Shown here: positions 1 to 7,219 of the stretch, one piece after another
How the letters are laid out: each line of letters begins with the position of its first letter
Position numbering within the stretch: position 1 is the stretch's first letter
NCBI GenBank assembly: GCA_945988865.1
Contig: CAMFTQ010000006.1
Location: forward strand, 1-13,171
DNA length: 13,171 nucleotides
Direction of reading: 5' to 3'
DNA from: an uncultured Anaeromassilibacillus sp.
Lineage (GTDB): Bacteria > Bacillota > Clostridia > Oscillospirales > Acutalibacteraceae
Notes under the pieces: model-generated
Told to the model about the DNA's origin: nothing
The model's database searches: none
Seen by the model: only the letters and a program-made list of their open reading frames with translations
Position numbers and translations under genes: made by a program

Positions 1-51
1 GTTTTCGTCACCTAAAGCCTTAAATAATTCTGACGCTTTTTTGATATCCAC
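1..51 (-). CDS. ArsR-family HTH regulator, N-terminus only (cut by window edge)
   Basis: Only the first 17 codons are present; the gene continues beyond position 1. The start is a GTG at 51-49, preceded by an AAGAGGTGG ribosome binding site about 7 bases away. The peptide reads MDIKKASELFKALGDEN. The ALGDEN stretch matches the first helix of ArsR/SmtB repressors, where (K)ALGDPTR or similar precedes the winged helix. The family call is strengthened by a promoter directly upstream that carries an inverted repeat overlapping the -10 and start region, as expected for an autorepressed ArsR gene. The inducer (metal, metalloid or other) cannot be judged because the sensing residues lie outside the window. 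The gene faces away from, and is separated by a terminator from, the polyamine operon. Confidence is moderate because the fragment is so short. Confidence 0.6.
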   Translation of the reverse strand, partial: MDIKKASELFKALGDEN

Positions 52-73
52 TGTACCACCTCTTTCATTGATG

Positions 74-116
74 ATCATCTATGTGTTATTATACGCAATA
101 TATAGATGATTGTCAA
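74..116 (-). promoter_or_regulatory. Sigma-A promoter with inverted-repeat operator for the ArsR-type gene
   Basis: On the minus strand there is a perfect -35 TTGACA (116-111), a 17-base spacer and a perfect -10 TATAAT (93-88), giving a start near position 81. A 9-base inverted repeat, ATCATCTAT at 74-82 and ATAGATGAT at 102-110, brackets the -10: one arm is in the spacer against the -35, the other covers the start site. A repressor bound there would block RNA polymerase. That the neighbouring ArsR-type protein binds here is inferred from position. Confidence 0.75.
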
Positions 117-141
117 TATATTTTTTTCGTTTTACCAAAAA

Positions 142-174
142 TAAAAAACGAAGCCTGTGTTGTCGGCTTCGTTT
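142..174 (-). terminator. Intrinsic terminator of the polyamine operon
   Basis: A 10-bp perfect stem (AAACGAAGCC at 146-155 paired with GGCTTCGTTT at 165-174) with a 9-base loop is followed on the minus strand by a TTTTTT-A-TTTTT tract. It lies 18 bases after the aguB stop codon and ends the six-gene unit before the arsR promoter. Confidence 0.9.
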
Positions 175-191
175 AAAATGCAGATTTATAA

Positions 192-1067
192 TTATTTTTC
201 GGTAATCGTTTTATAGCAGTGTGGTCGCCTGTCACGGAAAATTCCCCAGTTTAATCTTTCCTCAGCGCACAAATCAAGGTCAAATTCAGCTATTAACACA
301 TCTTCTGTATCTCTTGATGATGAGGCAATTATTTCTCCTGTGCTGTCCGTAATAAAGGACGAGCCGTAAAAAAGGAGCGAAGAGCTTTGACCGCCGTTTT
401 CTTTATTCGGTGTAACGGCTTCTTCTCCTATACGGTTGGCGGCAATTACAGGCGTTACGTTTGCCGCTGAATGACCCTGCATACATCTACGCCAATGCTC
501 CATACTGTCGCAATTTAAAATAGGCTCGCTGCCTATTGCAGTCGGATAAAAAATAAGCTCCGCACCGTTTAAGGCAAGGCAACGTGCCGTTTCGGGGAAC
601 CATTGATCCCAACATATGCCTACTCCGATTTTGCCGAATTGAGTATCAAAAACCTTAAAGCCTGTGTCACCGGGGATAAAGTAAAATTTCTCTTGATAAT
701 AATGGTCATCGGGGATATGAGTTTTTCTGTAAATTCCGAGGATTTCTCCTGCGTCTGCAACTGCAACGGAATTAAATAGACGGTTGCCGTCCTTTTCATA
801 AAAGCTGATTGGCAGAACGACATTAAGCTCTTTTGATAAAGCGGTAAAGTGCTTTACAGCGTCATTTTCAAGCACAGGCTTTGCAAAGGAATAATAGCTG
901 TAGCACCTTTCCTGACAAAAATATTGACGTTCAAAAAGCTCGGGCAAAAGTATAATATTTGCTCCCTTCTCTGCTGCCGAGCGCACAAGCCTGTCTGCTG
1001 TTTTTATGCTTTCTGATACATCTCTACTGCATTTCATTTGAATTGCAGCTACCTTTACCATTCTCAT
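192..1067 (-). CDS. aguB: N-carbamoylputrescine amidohydrolase AguB
   Basis: Carbon-nitrogen hydrolase (nitrilase superfamily) of about 291 residues, the usual size for this enzyme. It hydrolyses N-carbamoylputrescine to putrescine, CO2 and ammonia, the last step of the agmatine route. The nitrilase catalytic triad is visible: Glu43 in LLPELFE, Lys115 in YRKTHIP and Cys152 in GICWDQWFPE. The C-terminal RDRRPHCY stretch is typical of plant- and bacterial-type AguB. I chose the ATG at 1067: AAAGGG lies 11 bases upstream, whereas the in-frame GTG at 1079 sits directly against it and an ATG at 1061 is also possible. The chosen start lies 4 bases after the aguA stop codon (1072-1074), so the two are likely translationally coupled. 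It is the last gene of the operon. The cytoplasmic location is inferred from the absence of a signal peptide. Confidence 0.92.
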   Translation of the reverse strand: MRMVKVAAIQMKCSRDVSESIKTADRLVRSAAEKGANIILLPELFERQYFCQERCYSYYSFAKPVLENDAVKHFTALSKELNVVLPISFYEKDGNRLFNSVAVADAGEILGIYRKTHIPDDHYYQEKFYFIPGDTGFKVFDTQFGKIGVGICWDQWFPETARCLALNGAELIFYPTAIGSEPILNCDSMEHWRRCMQGHSAANVTPVIAANRIGEEAVTPNKENGGQSSSLLFYGSSFITDSTGEIIASSSRDTEDVLIAEFDLDLCAEERLNWGIFRDRRPHCYKTITEK

Positions 1068-1071
1068 AATT

Positions 1072-2172
1072 TCAATCACCCTTTGGTATTTGCTGTGTTA
1101 TACAGTGAATGTTTCCTCCGCCGACAAGGATATCTCTTGCTTTTATCGGATAAACAGTTCTGTCGGGGAAAAGCCCTTTCAGAATTTCAACTGCTTTTGC
1201 ATCGTTTTCGTCCCCGAATTGCGGAACGATAACTCCGCCGTTAGAAATATAGAAATTAACATAGCTTGCCGCAAGACGTTCACCGACTTCTCTTGCGTCC
1301 TCGCCCTCTTCAAAAATAAAGCCGTTTAAATCCTCTTTTGTTATGCAGATAGGCTTTGACGGTATAGGGAGCTTATGAATTTCAAAACGTCTGCCTTTGG
1401 CGTCTGTCTGATTTTGAAGTGCCTCAAAACATCTTTTACTCATATTGTACTGCGGATCATTTTCATCATCTGTCCACGCAAGCACAACTGTTGCCGGTGC
1501 TGTAAAGGCGCAGATGTTGTCTATATGCTCGTTTGTTTCATCATTGTAAATTCCGCAGGGCAGCCACACAACCTTTTCTGCACCAAGATATGCCTTTAGC
1601 TTTTCTTCAATCTGCTCCTTTGACAGGTCGGGATTTCTACCCTTGCTCAAAAGACAGGCTTCTGTTACCATAACGGTACCCTCGCCGTCAGAGTGAATGG
1701 CTCCGCCCTCAAGAACAAACGGGTGTGCATCGTAATAATCGAAATTCAAAGCGGTGCAGAATTTAGAAGCCACAAGATCATCAAGACTCCAGCTTTTGTA
1801 TAGTCCGTCATATTCTCCGCCCCAAGCGTTGAACGCCCAGTCAACGCCACGCACATAACCCTTGCCGTTTATTACAAAGGTCGGGCAGACATCTCTTGCC
1901 CAAGCATCGTCTGAATCAATCTCAAGCACTGTTACCTTGTCAGACAGTGCCTTCTTTGCTATTTCTGAATTTTCTTTTGAAGTCAGCATAAACACAGGCT
2001 CGCTCTGTGCAATAGCGTCTGCTACCTCGCAAAATGCTATCTGTCCCGCCTTACCGCCATACGGCCAGCTGCCCGGTCTTACAGGCCAGATCATAACAGT
2101 ACCGCTGTGAGGTGAATATTCCGACGGCATAAAAAATCCGTCTTTTTTCGGAGTTGAGTTGTCAATTTTCAT
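1072..2172 (-). CDS. aguA: Agmatine deiminase AguA
   Basis: Guanidine-group-modifying enzyme (peptidyl-arginine-deiminase fold) that converts agmatine to N-carbamoylputrescine and ammonia. The nucleophilic cysteine is in [13 protein letters not shown] near the C-terminus (Cys357 by my count). Other hallmark stretches are ARD (Asp94), EGG (155-157) and NEHIDN (His216, Asp218), plus the N-terminal [17 protein letters not shown] substrate-side motif. With the ATG at 2172 the protein has 366 residues, the normal family length, and starts [16 protein letters not shown], as is common for the family. The longer frame from 2208 would add 12 atypical residues and overlap nspC by 35 bases. The start falls just after the nspC TAA (2174-2176), with AAGGGA 13 bases upstream inside nspC. 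Next to aguB and downstream of speA, the role in making putrescine from arginine is well supported. Confidence 0.95.
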   Translation of the reverse strand: MKIDNSTPKKDGFFMPSEYSPHSGTVMIWPVRPGSWPYGGKAGQIAFCEVADAIAQSEPVFMLTSKENSEIAKKALSDKVTVLEIDSDDAWARDVCPTFVINGKGYVRGVDWAFNAWGGEYDGLYKSWSLDDLVASKFCTALNFDYYDAHPFVLEGGAIHSDGEGTVMVTEACLLSKGRNPDLSKEQIEEKLKAYLGAEKVVWLPCGIYNDETNEHIDNICAFTAPATVVLAWTDDENDPQYNMSKRCFEALQNQTDAKGRRFEIHKLPIPSKPICITKEDLNGFIFEEGEDAREVGERLAASYVNFYISNGGVIVPQFGDENDAKAVEILKGLFPDRTVYPIKARDILVGGGNIHCITQQIPKGD

Positions 2173-2173
2173 A

Positions 2174-3301
2174 TTAAGAAAGCCGTCCCTTAAAATCGTT
2201 ATAGCCAAATTCTTTAACTATCCTGCAATCCTTATTTTCGTCCATCAAAGCGATAGACGGCAAAGGAATACCGTTAAATGTATTATTTTTTACCATTGAG
2301 TAAATCGCCATATCCTCAAAAACGAGCCTGTCACCTACACTTATTTCATTATCAAACGTGTAGTCACCGATAATATCGCCTGCAAGACAGGTGTAAGAGG
2401 AAAGTCTGTAGGTGTATTTTTTCTCATTCGGCAAGCCTGAGTTTCTAAGCGGTGGTCTGTAGGGCATCTCAAGCACATCAGGCATATGACAGGCAGCCGA
2501 CGCATCAAGAATAAGCGTCTTTACACCGCCGTTTTCTACAATATCAAGCACAGTAGTTACAAGGTAGCCTGCGTTTAACGCAACTGCTTCGCCCGGTTCA
2601 AGATAAACCTCTACATTATATTTTTCTTTTACACGCTTTATGCAGCGGATAAGTCTGTCAATATCATAATCGCTTCGTGTTATGTGATGACCTCCGCCCA
2701 TATTAAGCCACTTTGCCTTGTGAATATATTTGCCGAATTTTTCTTCTACAGCATTAAGCGTTGTTTCAAGGTCGTCTGAATTCTGCTCGCAAAGCGTGTG
2801 AAAATGTATTCCATCTACGCACTCAAAGAGCTGTTCGTCAAAATTCTCGGCTATAACTCCAAGCCTGCTGCCCGTTGCGCACGGATCGTAAATTGCGTGG
2901 TCGCTTTGGGTTGAACATTCGGGATTTATTCTTATTCCAATGCTTTTACCCTTGCAGCGAGCCTTGTATTTATCAAGCTGTGAAAATGAATTGAACACAA
3001 TATGGTCGCACAAATCGGCTATTTCGTCAAACTCATCATCCTTATATGCAGGAGAAAACACGTGATTTTCTTTGTTCATCTCTTCCCTGCCGAGCCTTGC
3101 CTCAAACAGACCGCTTGCGGTAGTGCCTGAAATATATTTTCCTATCAACGGATATGTGCAAAATGATGAAAAAGCCTTTTGTGCCAGAAGTATTTTACAG
3201 CCTGCCACTTTCTGGACATCGCTTAATATTTGCAGATTTTCTTTCAGCTTACCCTCGTCAATTACATAACAAGGAGTTTTTAAACTATCAAATTTCATCA
3301 T
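2174..3301 (-). CDS. nspC: Carboxynorspermidine/carboxyspermidine decarboxylase NspC
   Basis: PLP-dependent, alanine-racemase-fold decarboxylase of 375 residues, matching the family length. It removes the carboxyl group from carboxyspermidine (or carboxynorspermidine) to give spermidine (or norspermidine). The N-terminal [15 protein letters not shown] start is characteristic. The PLP lysine is Lys42 in [10 protein letters not shown], followed by the phosphate-binding MGGGHH (201-206), EPGEAV (235-240) and the C-terminal catalytic-loop motif TCLAGD (304-309) contributed across the dimer. The first ATG (3301) overlaps the upstream dehydrogenase stop by 4 bases (ATGA); a second ATG follows immediately and would give better spacing to GGTGG. 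With putrescine made by aguAB in the same operon, carboxyspermidine is the more likely substrate than carboxynorspermidine, which needs diaminopropane. That choice is inference. Confidence 0.93.
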   Translation of the reverse strand: MMKFDSLKTPCYVIDEGKLKENLQILSDVQKVAGCKILLAQKAFSSFCTYPLIGKYISGTTASGLFEARLGREEMNKENHVFSPAYKDDEFDEIADLCDHIVFNSFSQLDKYKARCKGKSIGIRINPECSTQSDHAIYDPCATGSRLGVIAENFDEQLFECVDGIHFHTLCEQNSDDLETTLNAVEEKFGKYIHKAKWLNMGGGHHITRSDYDIDRLIRCIKRVKEKYNVEVYLEPGEAVALNAGYLVTTVLDIVENGGVKTLILDASAACHMPDVLEMPYRPPLRNSGLPNEKKYTYRLSSYTCLAGDIIGDYTFDNEISVGDRLVFEDMAIYSMVKNNTFNGIPLPSIALMDENKDCRIVKEFGYNDFKGRLS

Positions 3302-4557
3302 TCCACCGTCTGTGGGTTTTCGTCAACTACCCAAGGAAGTCCCCACTTGTTCAATGCTTCCATATATGGATCGGGATCAAATTCTTCTACGTTAAATACG
3401 CCCGGCTTCTTCCACTGTCCGTTAACAACAAGCATTGAGCCTATCATAGCAGGAACACCTGTTGTGTAGCTTACAGCCTGACTTTCAACCTCTTTGTAGC
3501 ACTCCTGATGATCGCAGACGTTATAGATATAAATTGTTTTTTCTTTACCGTCCTTAACACCTGTAAAGATACAGCCGATATTAGTTTTTCCTACTGTGCG
3601 AGGACCTAAGGAAGCAGGGTCCGGCAGAAGTGCCTTTAAAAACTGGATAGGAACAATTTGCTTGCCCTCAAACTCAATCGGAGATGTTGAAAGCATACCT
3701 ACGTTTTCAAGACATTTCATATGAGTTAAATAGCTGTTGCCAAACGTCATAAAGAAACGGATTCTTTTAACACCAGGGATATTTTTTGCAAGCGACTCGA
3801 TTTCTTCGTGGTGGAGCAGGTACATATCCTTTTCTCCTACCTGAGGGAAGTTGTAAACACGCTTGATTTCCATCGGTTTTGTTTCAATCCACTTACCGTT
3901 TTCCCAGTAGCTGCCGTTTGCAGATACCTCACGCAGATTGATTTCAGGGTTGAAGTTTGTTGCAAACGGGTAGCCGTGGTCGCCGCCGTTGCAGTCAAGA
4001 ATATCAATGGTATGGATTTCATCAAAATAATGCTTTAATGCGTATGCCGAAAAAACGCTTGTTACACCGGGGTCAAAGCCTGTGCCTAAAAGTGCTGTAA
4101 GACCTGCTTTTTCAAATTTTTCTTTATATGCCCACTGCCAAGAGTAATCAAAGTATGCCGTAAAGCCTTTTTCTTTACAGCGAGCTTCGTAGATTTCTCT
4201 CCACTTTGGATCATCAGTGTTTTCTGCCTCGTAATTTGCTGTGTCGATATAGTCAACGCCTGCTGCAAGGCAAGCGTCCATTATCGTTAAATCCTGATAC
4301 GGCAGTGCAACATTGAGTACTGCGTCAGGTGCGTAGGATTTAATAAGCTCTGTAAGTGCATTAACATCGTCTGCATCAATCTGAGCTGTTGTGATGTTTG
4401 TTTTTGTCGTGCTTTCAAGCTTTGCTTTGAGTGCGTCACATTTAGAAACTGTACGGCTTGCTATCATAATATCGGTGAAAACCTCGCTGTTCTGACAGCA
4501 TTTATGAACAGCAACAGAAGCAACTCCGCCGCAGCCGATGATAAGTAATTTTGCCAT
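3298..4557 (-). CDS. Carboxyspermidine/carboxynorspermidine dehydrogenase (saccharopine dehydrogenase family)
   Basis: Saccharopine-dehydrogenase-family oxidoreductase of 419 residues. In the known alternative polyamine pathway this enzyme condenses aspartate semialdehyde with putrescine (or diaminopropane) using NADPH, making the carboxylated triamine that NspC decarboxylates. An N-terminal Rossmann motif is visible (LLIIGCGGVAS, residues 4-14). Family-typical stretches follow: NVALPYQDLTIMDACLAAGVDYIDTA in the dinucleotide domain, GTGFDPGVTS (158-167) and GGDHGYPFATNFNPEINLRE (191-210) in the substrate domain. The start is the ATG at 4557: it shares its A with the speE TAA stop (TAATG) and has GAGGAG 8 bases upstream inside speE. 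The longer frame from 4644 lies wholly within speE and is rejected. The direct nspC neighbour makes a lysine-pathway saccharopine role unlikely. Confidence 0.9.
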   Translation of the reverse strand: MAKLLIIGCGGVASVAVHKCCQNSEVFTDIMIASRTVSKCDALKAKLESTTKTNITTAQIDADDVNALTELIKSYAPDAVLNVALPYQDLTIMDACLAAGVDYIDTANYEAENTDDPKWREIYEARCKEKGFTAYFDYSWQWAYKEKFEKAGLTALLGTGFDPGVTSVFSAYALKHYFDEIHTIDILDCNGGDHGYPFATNFNPEINLREVSANGSYWENGKWIETKPMEIKRVYNFPQVGEKDMYLLHHEEIESLAKNIPGVKRIRFFMTFGNSYLTHMKCLENVGMLSTSPIEFEGKQIVPIQFLKALLPDPASLGPRTVGKTNIGCIFTGVKDGKEKTIYIYNVCDHQECYKEVESQAVSYTTGVPAMIGSMLVVNGQWKKPGVFNVEEFDPDPYMEALNKWGLPWVVDENPQTVE

Positions 4558-5426
4558 TATGAATTCTCCTCTTCTTCTAATAAATCCTGTACGTATCTCG
4601 GGAGCATAAATGCTCCGAAATGCAGATTTGGTGTGTAGTACCACGTTTTTATATTTCGCTTTTTCCAGCGTTTTGGGTCAAAATCCTGTGTAGGGTGATA
4701 TTTTTTTGAAGCAAAGCCGAACATCCAATAGCCTGACGGACAGGTCGGAATATGCGCCTGATATACTCGGCTTATCGGAAAAGAACGGTAAACCTTTCTG
4801 TGCATTGAACGGAATGCGTCCTCGTCCTCGTCAAAGAACGGACTTCCGTGCTGATACACCATTATACCGTCATCCTTTAACGCCTTGAAACAGCTGCCGT
4901 AAAATTCCTTTGTAAAAAGTCCCTCTGTGTGACCTAATGGGTCGGTTGAGTCATTTATTATAATGTCGTATTCGTTTTTTCTTCCACGCAGAAAACGCAG
5001 ACCGTCCTGATAAATAACCTGAACACGCTTATCCTCAAAGCCCTTTGCAGCTTCGGGAAAATACTTTCTGCAAACCTCTACAAATTCCTCGTCAGGCTCT
5101 ACAACGTCGATCTCCTCAATTTCAGGATAAGCTGTGAACTCACGTGCCACACCGCCGTCACCGCCGCCTATAATAAGAACTTTTTTGACATTCGGATGCA
5201 CAGCCATAGGTACGTGCGTTACCATTTCGTTGTATATAAATTCGTCAGCCTCCGAAAAAATCACGTCACCGTCAGAGGTTAAAAATCTGCCGAACTCCGG
5301 CGACTGAAAAACATCAATACGCTGATACTCGCTTTGAACAGAGCAAAGCTGTTTGTCAACACGTATATTCATCTTTACATTATCAGTATGATTTTCAGAA
5401 AACCAAATATCCATATCATAGCTCAT
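4557..5426 (-). CDS. speE: Spermidine synthase (polyamine aminopropyltransferase) SpeE
   Basis: Methyltransferase-fold aminopropyltransferase of 289 residues that normally transfers the aminopropyl group of decarboxylated S-adenosylmethionine to putrescine. The N-terminal small domain (DIWFSENHTDNVKM, FGRFLTSDGDVIFSEADEFIYNEM) is followed by the co-substrate-binding VLIIGGGDGGVAREF (GGGDGG at 87-92), the acidic VVEPDEEF (108-115), and the catalytic IINDSTDPLG with Asp159 and Asp162. The C-terminal YYTPNLHFGAFMLPRYV is also family-typical. No key residue looks lost. The ATG is 6 bases after the speA stop, with AAAGGAG formed by the last speA codons. The odd point is the absence of an S-adenosylmethionine decarboxylase gene (speD) here, although the next two genes encode a route to spermidine that does not need SpeE. 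Confidence 0.93.
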   Translation of the reverse strand: MSYDMDIWFSENHTDNVKMNIRVDKQLCSVQSEYQRIDVFQSPEFGRFLTSDGDVIFSEADEFIYNEMVTHVPMAVHPNVKKVLIIGGGDGGVAREFTAYPEIEEIDVVEPDEEFVEVCRKYFPEAAKGFEDKRVQVIYQDGLRFLRGRKNEYDIIINDSTDPLGHTEGLFTKEFYGSCFKALKDDGIMVYQHGSPFFDEDEDAFRSMHRKVYRSFPISRVYQAHIPTCPSGYWMFGFASKKYHPTQDFDPKRWKKRNIKTWYYTPNLHFGAFMLPRYVQDLLEEEENS

Positions 5427-5432
5427 TTTTTG

Positions 5433-6884
5433 TTACTCCTTTATCACCTGAAGCTGATTCACCAAAGGATCGTTTGCACCCTGAAGGGAACAGCCTTTTT
5501 CACGTGAATATAAAATATGATCTATAATCTCCTTTGTAACAAGCTCGCCAGGTGCTAAAATAGGTATTCCCGGCGGATAACACATTACAAATTCTCCGCA
5601 AATTCTGCCTGCCGTATTTTCAAGCGGTAACGATTCCTTTTCAGCATAAAAGGATTGACGTGGTGAATAAACAATAGTCGGCTGAACAAAGTCACCGAAT
5701 GTAATTTCTCCTGCACTTCCCTCGTACAGACGCTTTATATCCTCAAGCGCACCTACAAGACGTTCAATGTCACGCAGTCTGTCGCCGATTGAGATGTATG
5801 CAAGTATATTCCCGATGTCGCCGAACTCAATCTGAATATCGTACTCATCTCGCAATAAATCGTAAACCTCAATGCCTGTAAGACCTATTCCCTTTGTATA
5901 TACGCACAGCTTTGTAACGTCAAAGTCGTAAACGCTTTTACCGTCAATTAGCTCTCTGCCATATGCGTAATAGCCACCGATTGAATTTATTTCATCTCTT
6001 GCATATTCTGCCATCTCGACAACCTTAGCAAAGGATTCTCGTCCACGAAGCGCTAAATTTCTGCGTGAAATGTCAAGGCTTGAAAGCAAAAGATATGATG
6101 CGCTTGTTGTCTGTGTAAGGTTTATTATCTGTCTGACGTGACCCTGCGATATGCCGTTGTTCGTGAGCAGAATTGAGCTTTGCGTCAGACTTCCTCCCGA
6201 CTTGTGCATAGAAACAGCCGCCATATCAGCGCCCGCTTTCATAGCGTTTACAGGCAGATTATCTCCGAAGTAAAGATGAGTACCGTGCGCCTCATCAACG
6301 AGCATTTTCATACCGTGGGCGTGAGCAATTTCTGTTATCCTTGTAAGATTGGAGCAGATACCGTAGTAGGTCGGATTGTTAATAAGCACCGCAACGGCGT
6401 CAGGATTTTCCCCTATTGCCTTCTCTATAGACTCAACCTCCATACCGAGTGCAATACCGATTACAGAGTGAATTGCAGGGCTGATATAAACAGGGATTGC
6501 ACCGCAGAGAATAAGTGCGTTGATAACGCTTTTATGCACATTTCTCGGCAATATTATCTTATCCCCAGCCTTGCATACAGACAGTACCATACTCTGAACC
6601 GCACTTGTAGTACCGCCTACCATCAAAAAAGCGTGTTCTGCGCCGAACGCCTCTGCCGCAAGCTCCTCTGCCTGACGAATAACCGACACAGGATTGCATA
6701 GATTGTCAAGCGGTTTCATACTGTTGACATCAAGTCCGACACATTTTTCGCCTAACAGTCCCACAAGCTCCGGATTTCCTCTGCCTCTTTTGTGGCCCGG
6801 AACATCAAACGGCACAACTCGCCTTCTCTTAAATTTTTCAAGTGCCTCAAGAATAGGTGCGTTTTCCTGACTTAATTTATTCAT
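5433..6884 (-). CDS. speA: Arginine decarboxylase SpeA (Orn/Lys/Arg decarboxylase family, aspartate-aminotransferase fold)
   Basis: PLP-dependent basic amino acid decarboxylase of 483 residues, close in size and layout to the B. subtilis SpeA type rather than the ~700-residue proteobacterial inducible type. Visible landmarks: VPFDVPGHKRGRG (24-36), the PLP-contacting GGTTSAVQ (90-97), the DEAHGTH cofactor-binding motif (Asp197, His200) and the Schiff-base lysine Lys228 in SMHKSGGSLTQSS. The C-terminal small domain contains EFVMCYPPGIPILAPGE, shared by the family. Family members use arginine, lysine or ornithine; arginine is inferred because aguA and aguB, which consume agmatine, are in the same operon. 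A good GAGGA site precedes the ATG by 6 bases. It is the first gene of the operon, behind a structured leader with a terminator (see below), so expression is probably controlled by readthrough. Confidence 0.92.
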   Translation of the reverse strand: MNKLSQENAPILEALEKFKRRRVVPFDVPGHKRGRGNPELVGLLGEKCVGLDVNSMKPLDNLCNPVSVIRQAEELAAEAFGAEHAFLMVGGTTSAVQSMVLSVCKAGDKIILPRNVHKSVINALILCGAIPVYISPAIHSVIGIALGMEVESIEKAIGENPDAVAVLINNPTYYGICSNLTRITEIAHAHGMKMLVDEAHGTHLYFGDNLPVNAMKAGADMAAVSMHKSGGSLTQSSILLTNNGISQGHVRQIINLTQTTSASYLLLSSLDISRRNLALRGRESFAKVVEMAEYARDEINSIGGYYAYGRELIDGKSVYDFDVTKLCVYTKGIGLTGIEVYDLLRDEYDIQIEFGDIGNILAYISIGDRLRDIERLVGALEDIKRLYEGSAGEITFGDFVQPTIVYSPRQSFYAEKESLPLENTAGRICGEFVMCYPPGIPILAPGELVTKEIIDHILYSREKGCSLQGANDPLVNQLQVIKE

Positions 6885-6911
6885 AGTAATTCCTCAGTGT
6901 TCTGACAAAAT

Positions 6912-6945
6912 ATAAAAAAGCAGATGGTTTATACTACCATCTGCT
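6912..6945 (-). terminator. Strong intrinsic terminator just upstream of speA (candidate attenuator)
   Basis: A perfect 10-bp stem (AGCAGATGGT at 6919-6928 on the plus strand with ACCATCTGCT at 6936-6945) and a 7-base loop are followed on the minus strand by a T6 run, then ATATTTTG. It ends 28 bases before the speA start and lies downstream of the only convincing promoter, so transcripts must read through it to express the operon. Alternatively it ends a separate small RNA. Confidence 0.88.
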
Positions 6946-7097
6946 CACAGTAAAAATCATACGATACAATTATGAAAATATATTCACATCGCCCATATCA
7001 GAGTTGTTTCAGCAAGTAAGGTTGCTGCTCTTATTGACCGTTTCACAAGATGATAATGATTATAAAGTAATCAGCTTATAAAATTTGAGCTTCTAAC

Positions 7098-7184
7098 TCA
7101 ATCAATAATGCGGATTAAAACCGCCCGGCAACCGACCGCCTGTCCGTAGGGCATATCCGTAAAAACGGATTGGTCTTTTTTCAT
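7098..7184 (-). CDS. Possible 28-codon leader peptide in the speA leader (speculative)
   Basis: An ATG-initiated frame at 7184-7182 reads MKKDQSVFTDMPYGQAVG, then CRAVLIRIID, and stops with TGA at 7098-7100. It covers the GC-rich island of the leader, lies just behind the mapped promoter and would end upstream of the terminator, the right geometry for translation-dependent attenuation. Arguments against: no clear Shine-Dalgarno precedes the ATG (a small AGAG/CTCT hairpin is there instead), only two arginine codons occur, and the same bases can be explained as RNA structure. I do not recognise the peptide. Confidence 0.2.
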   Translation of the reverse strand: MKKDQSVFTDMPYGQAVGCRAVLIRIID

Positions 7185-7219
7185 AACAGAGATATAATCT
7201 CTTTTATAAACTACTGTTG

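Larger units (their letters stand above)
6912..7213 (-). ncRNA. Structured leader RNA of the polyamine operon (candidate cis-regulatory RNA)
   Basis: This is the stretch between the promoter and the pre-speA terminator, about 300 nt with no recognisable protein gene. On the minus strand it shows several local stem-loops: AGAG...CTCT at 7189-7203, AUCCGU-UUUU-ACGGAU at 7155-7170, UUGAG/CUCAA at 7085-7101, and a bulged AGAG-CAGCAA...UUGCUG...CUCU hairpin at 7000-7031. It also contains a distinctly GC-rich island (about 7121-7180) with competing pairings such as GCCC/GGGC (7152-7149 with 7126-7123). I compared it by eye with S-box, lysine, T-box, glycine, guanidine-I, TPP, cobalamin and c-di-GMP-I signatures and did not recognise any. 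It could be a riboswitch or attenuator responding to polyamines or arginine, or an independent sRNA. The ligand is unknown. Confidence 0.55.

Noticed and set aside
2173..2208. Longer AguA start at 2208
   Set aside because: Overlaps nspC by 35 bases and adds residues atypical of agmatine deiminases; the ATG at 2172 gives the family length.
4558..4644. N-terminal extension of the carboxyspermidine dehydrogenase frame (29 extra residues)
   Set aside because: It lies entirely within speE in another frame and has no ribosome binding site; the ATG at 4557 has GAGGAG and gives the Rossmann-fold start expected of the family.
6180..6701. 173-codon plus-strand open frame
   Set aside because: It is the complement of speA, which has full catalytic motifs; the plus-strand peptide shows no domain and has no promoter or ribosome binding site.
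6912..7213. 6S RNA, SRP RNA, tmRNA, RNase P RNA or T-box as identity of the leader
   Set aside because: No SRP GGAAG/GCAGCC core, no tag-peptide or RNase P signature, no T-box antiterminator sequence, and no long closing rod with a central bubble as in 6S RNA could be seen.
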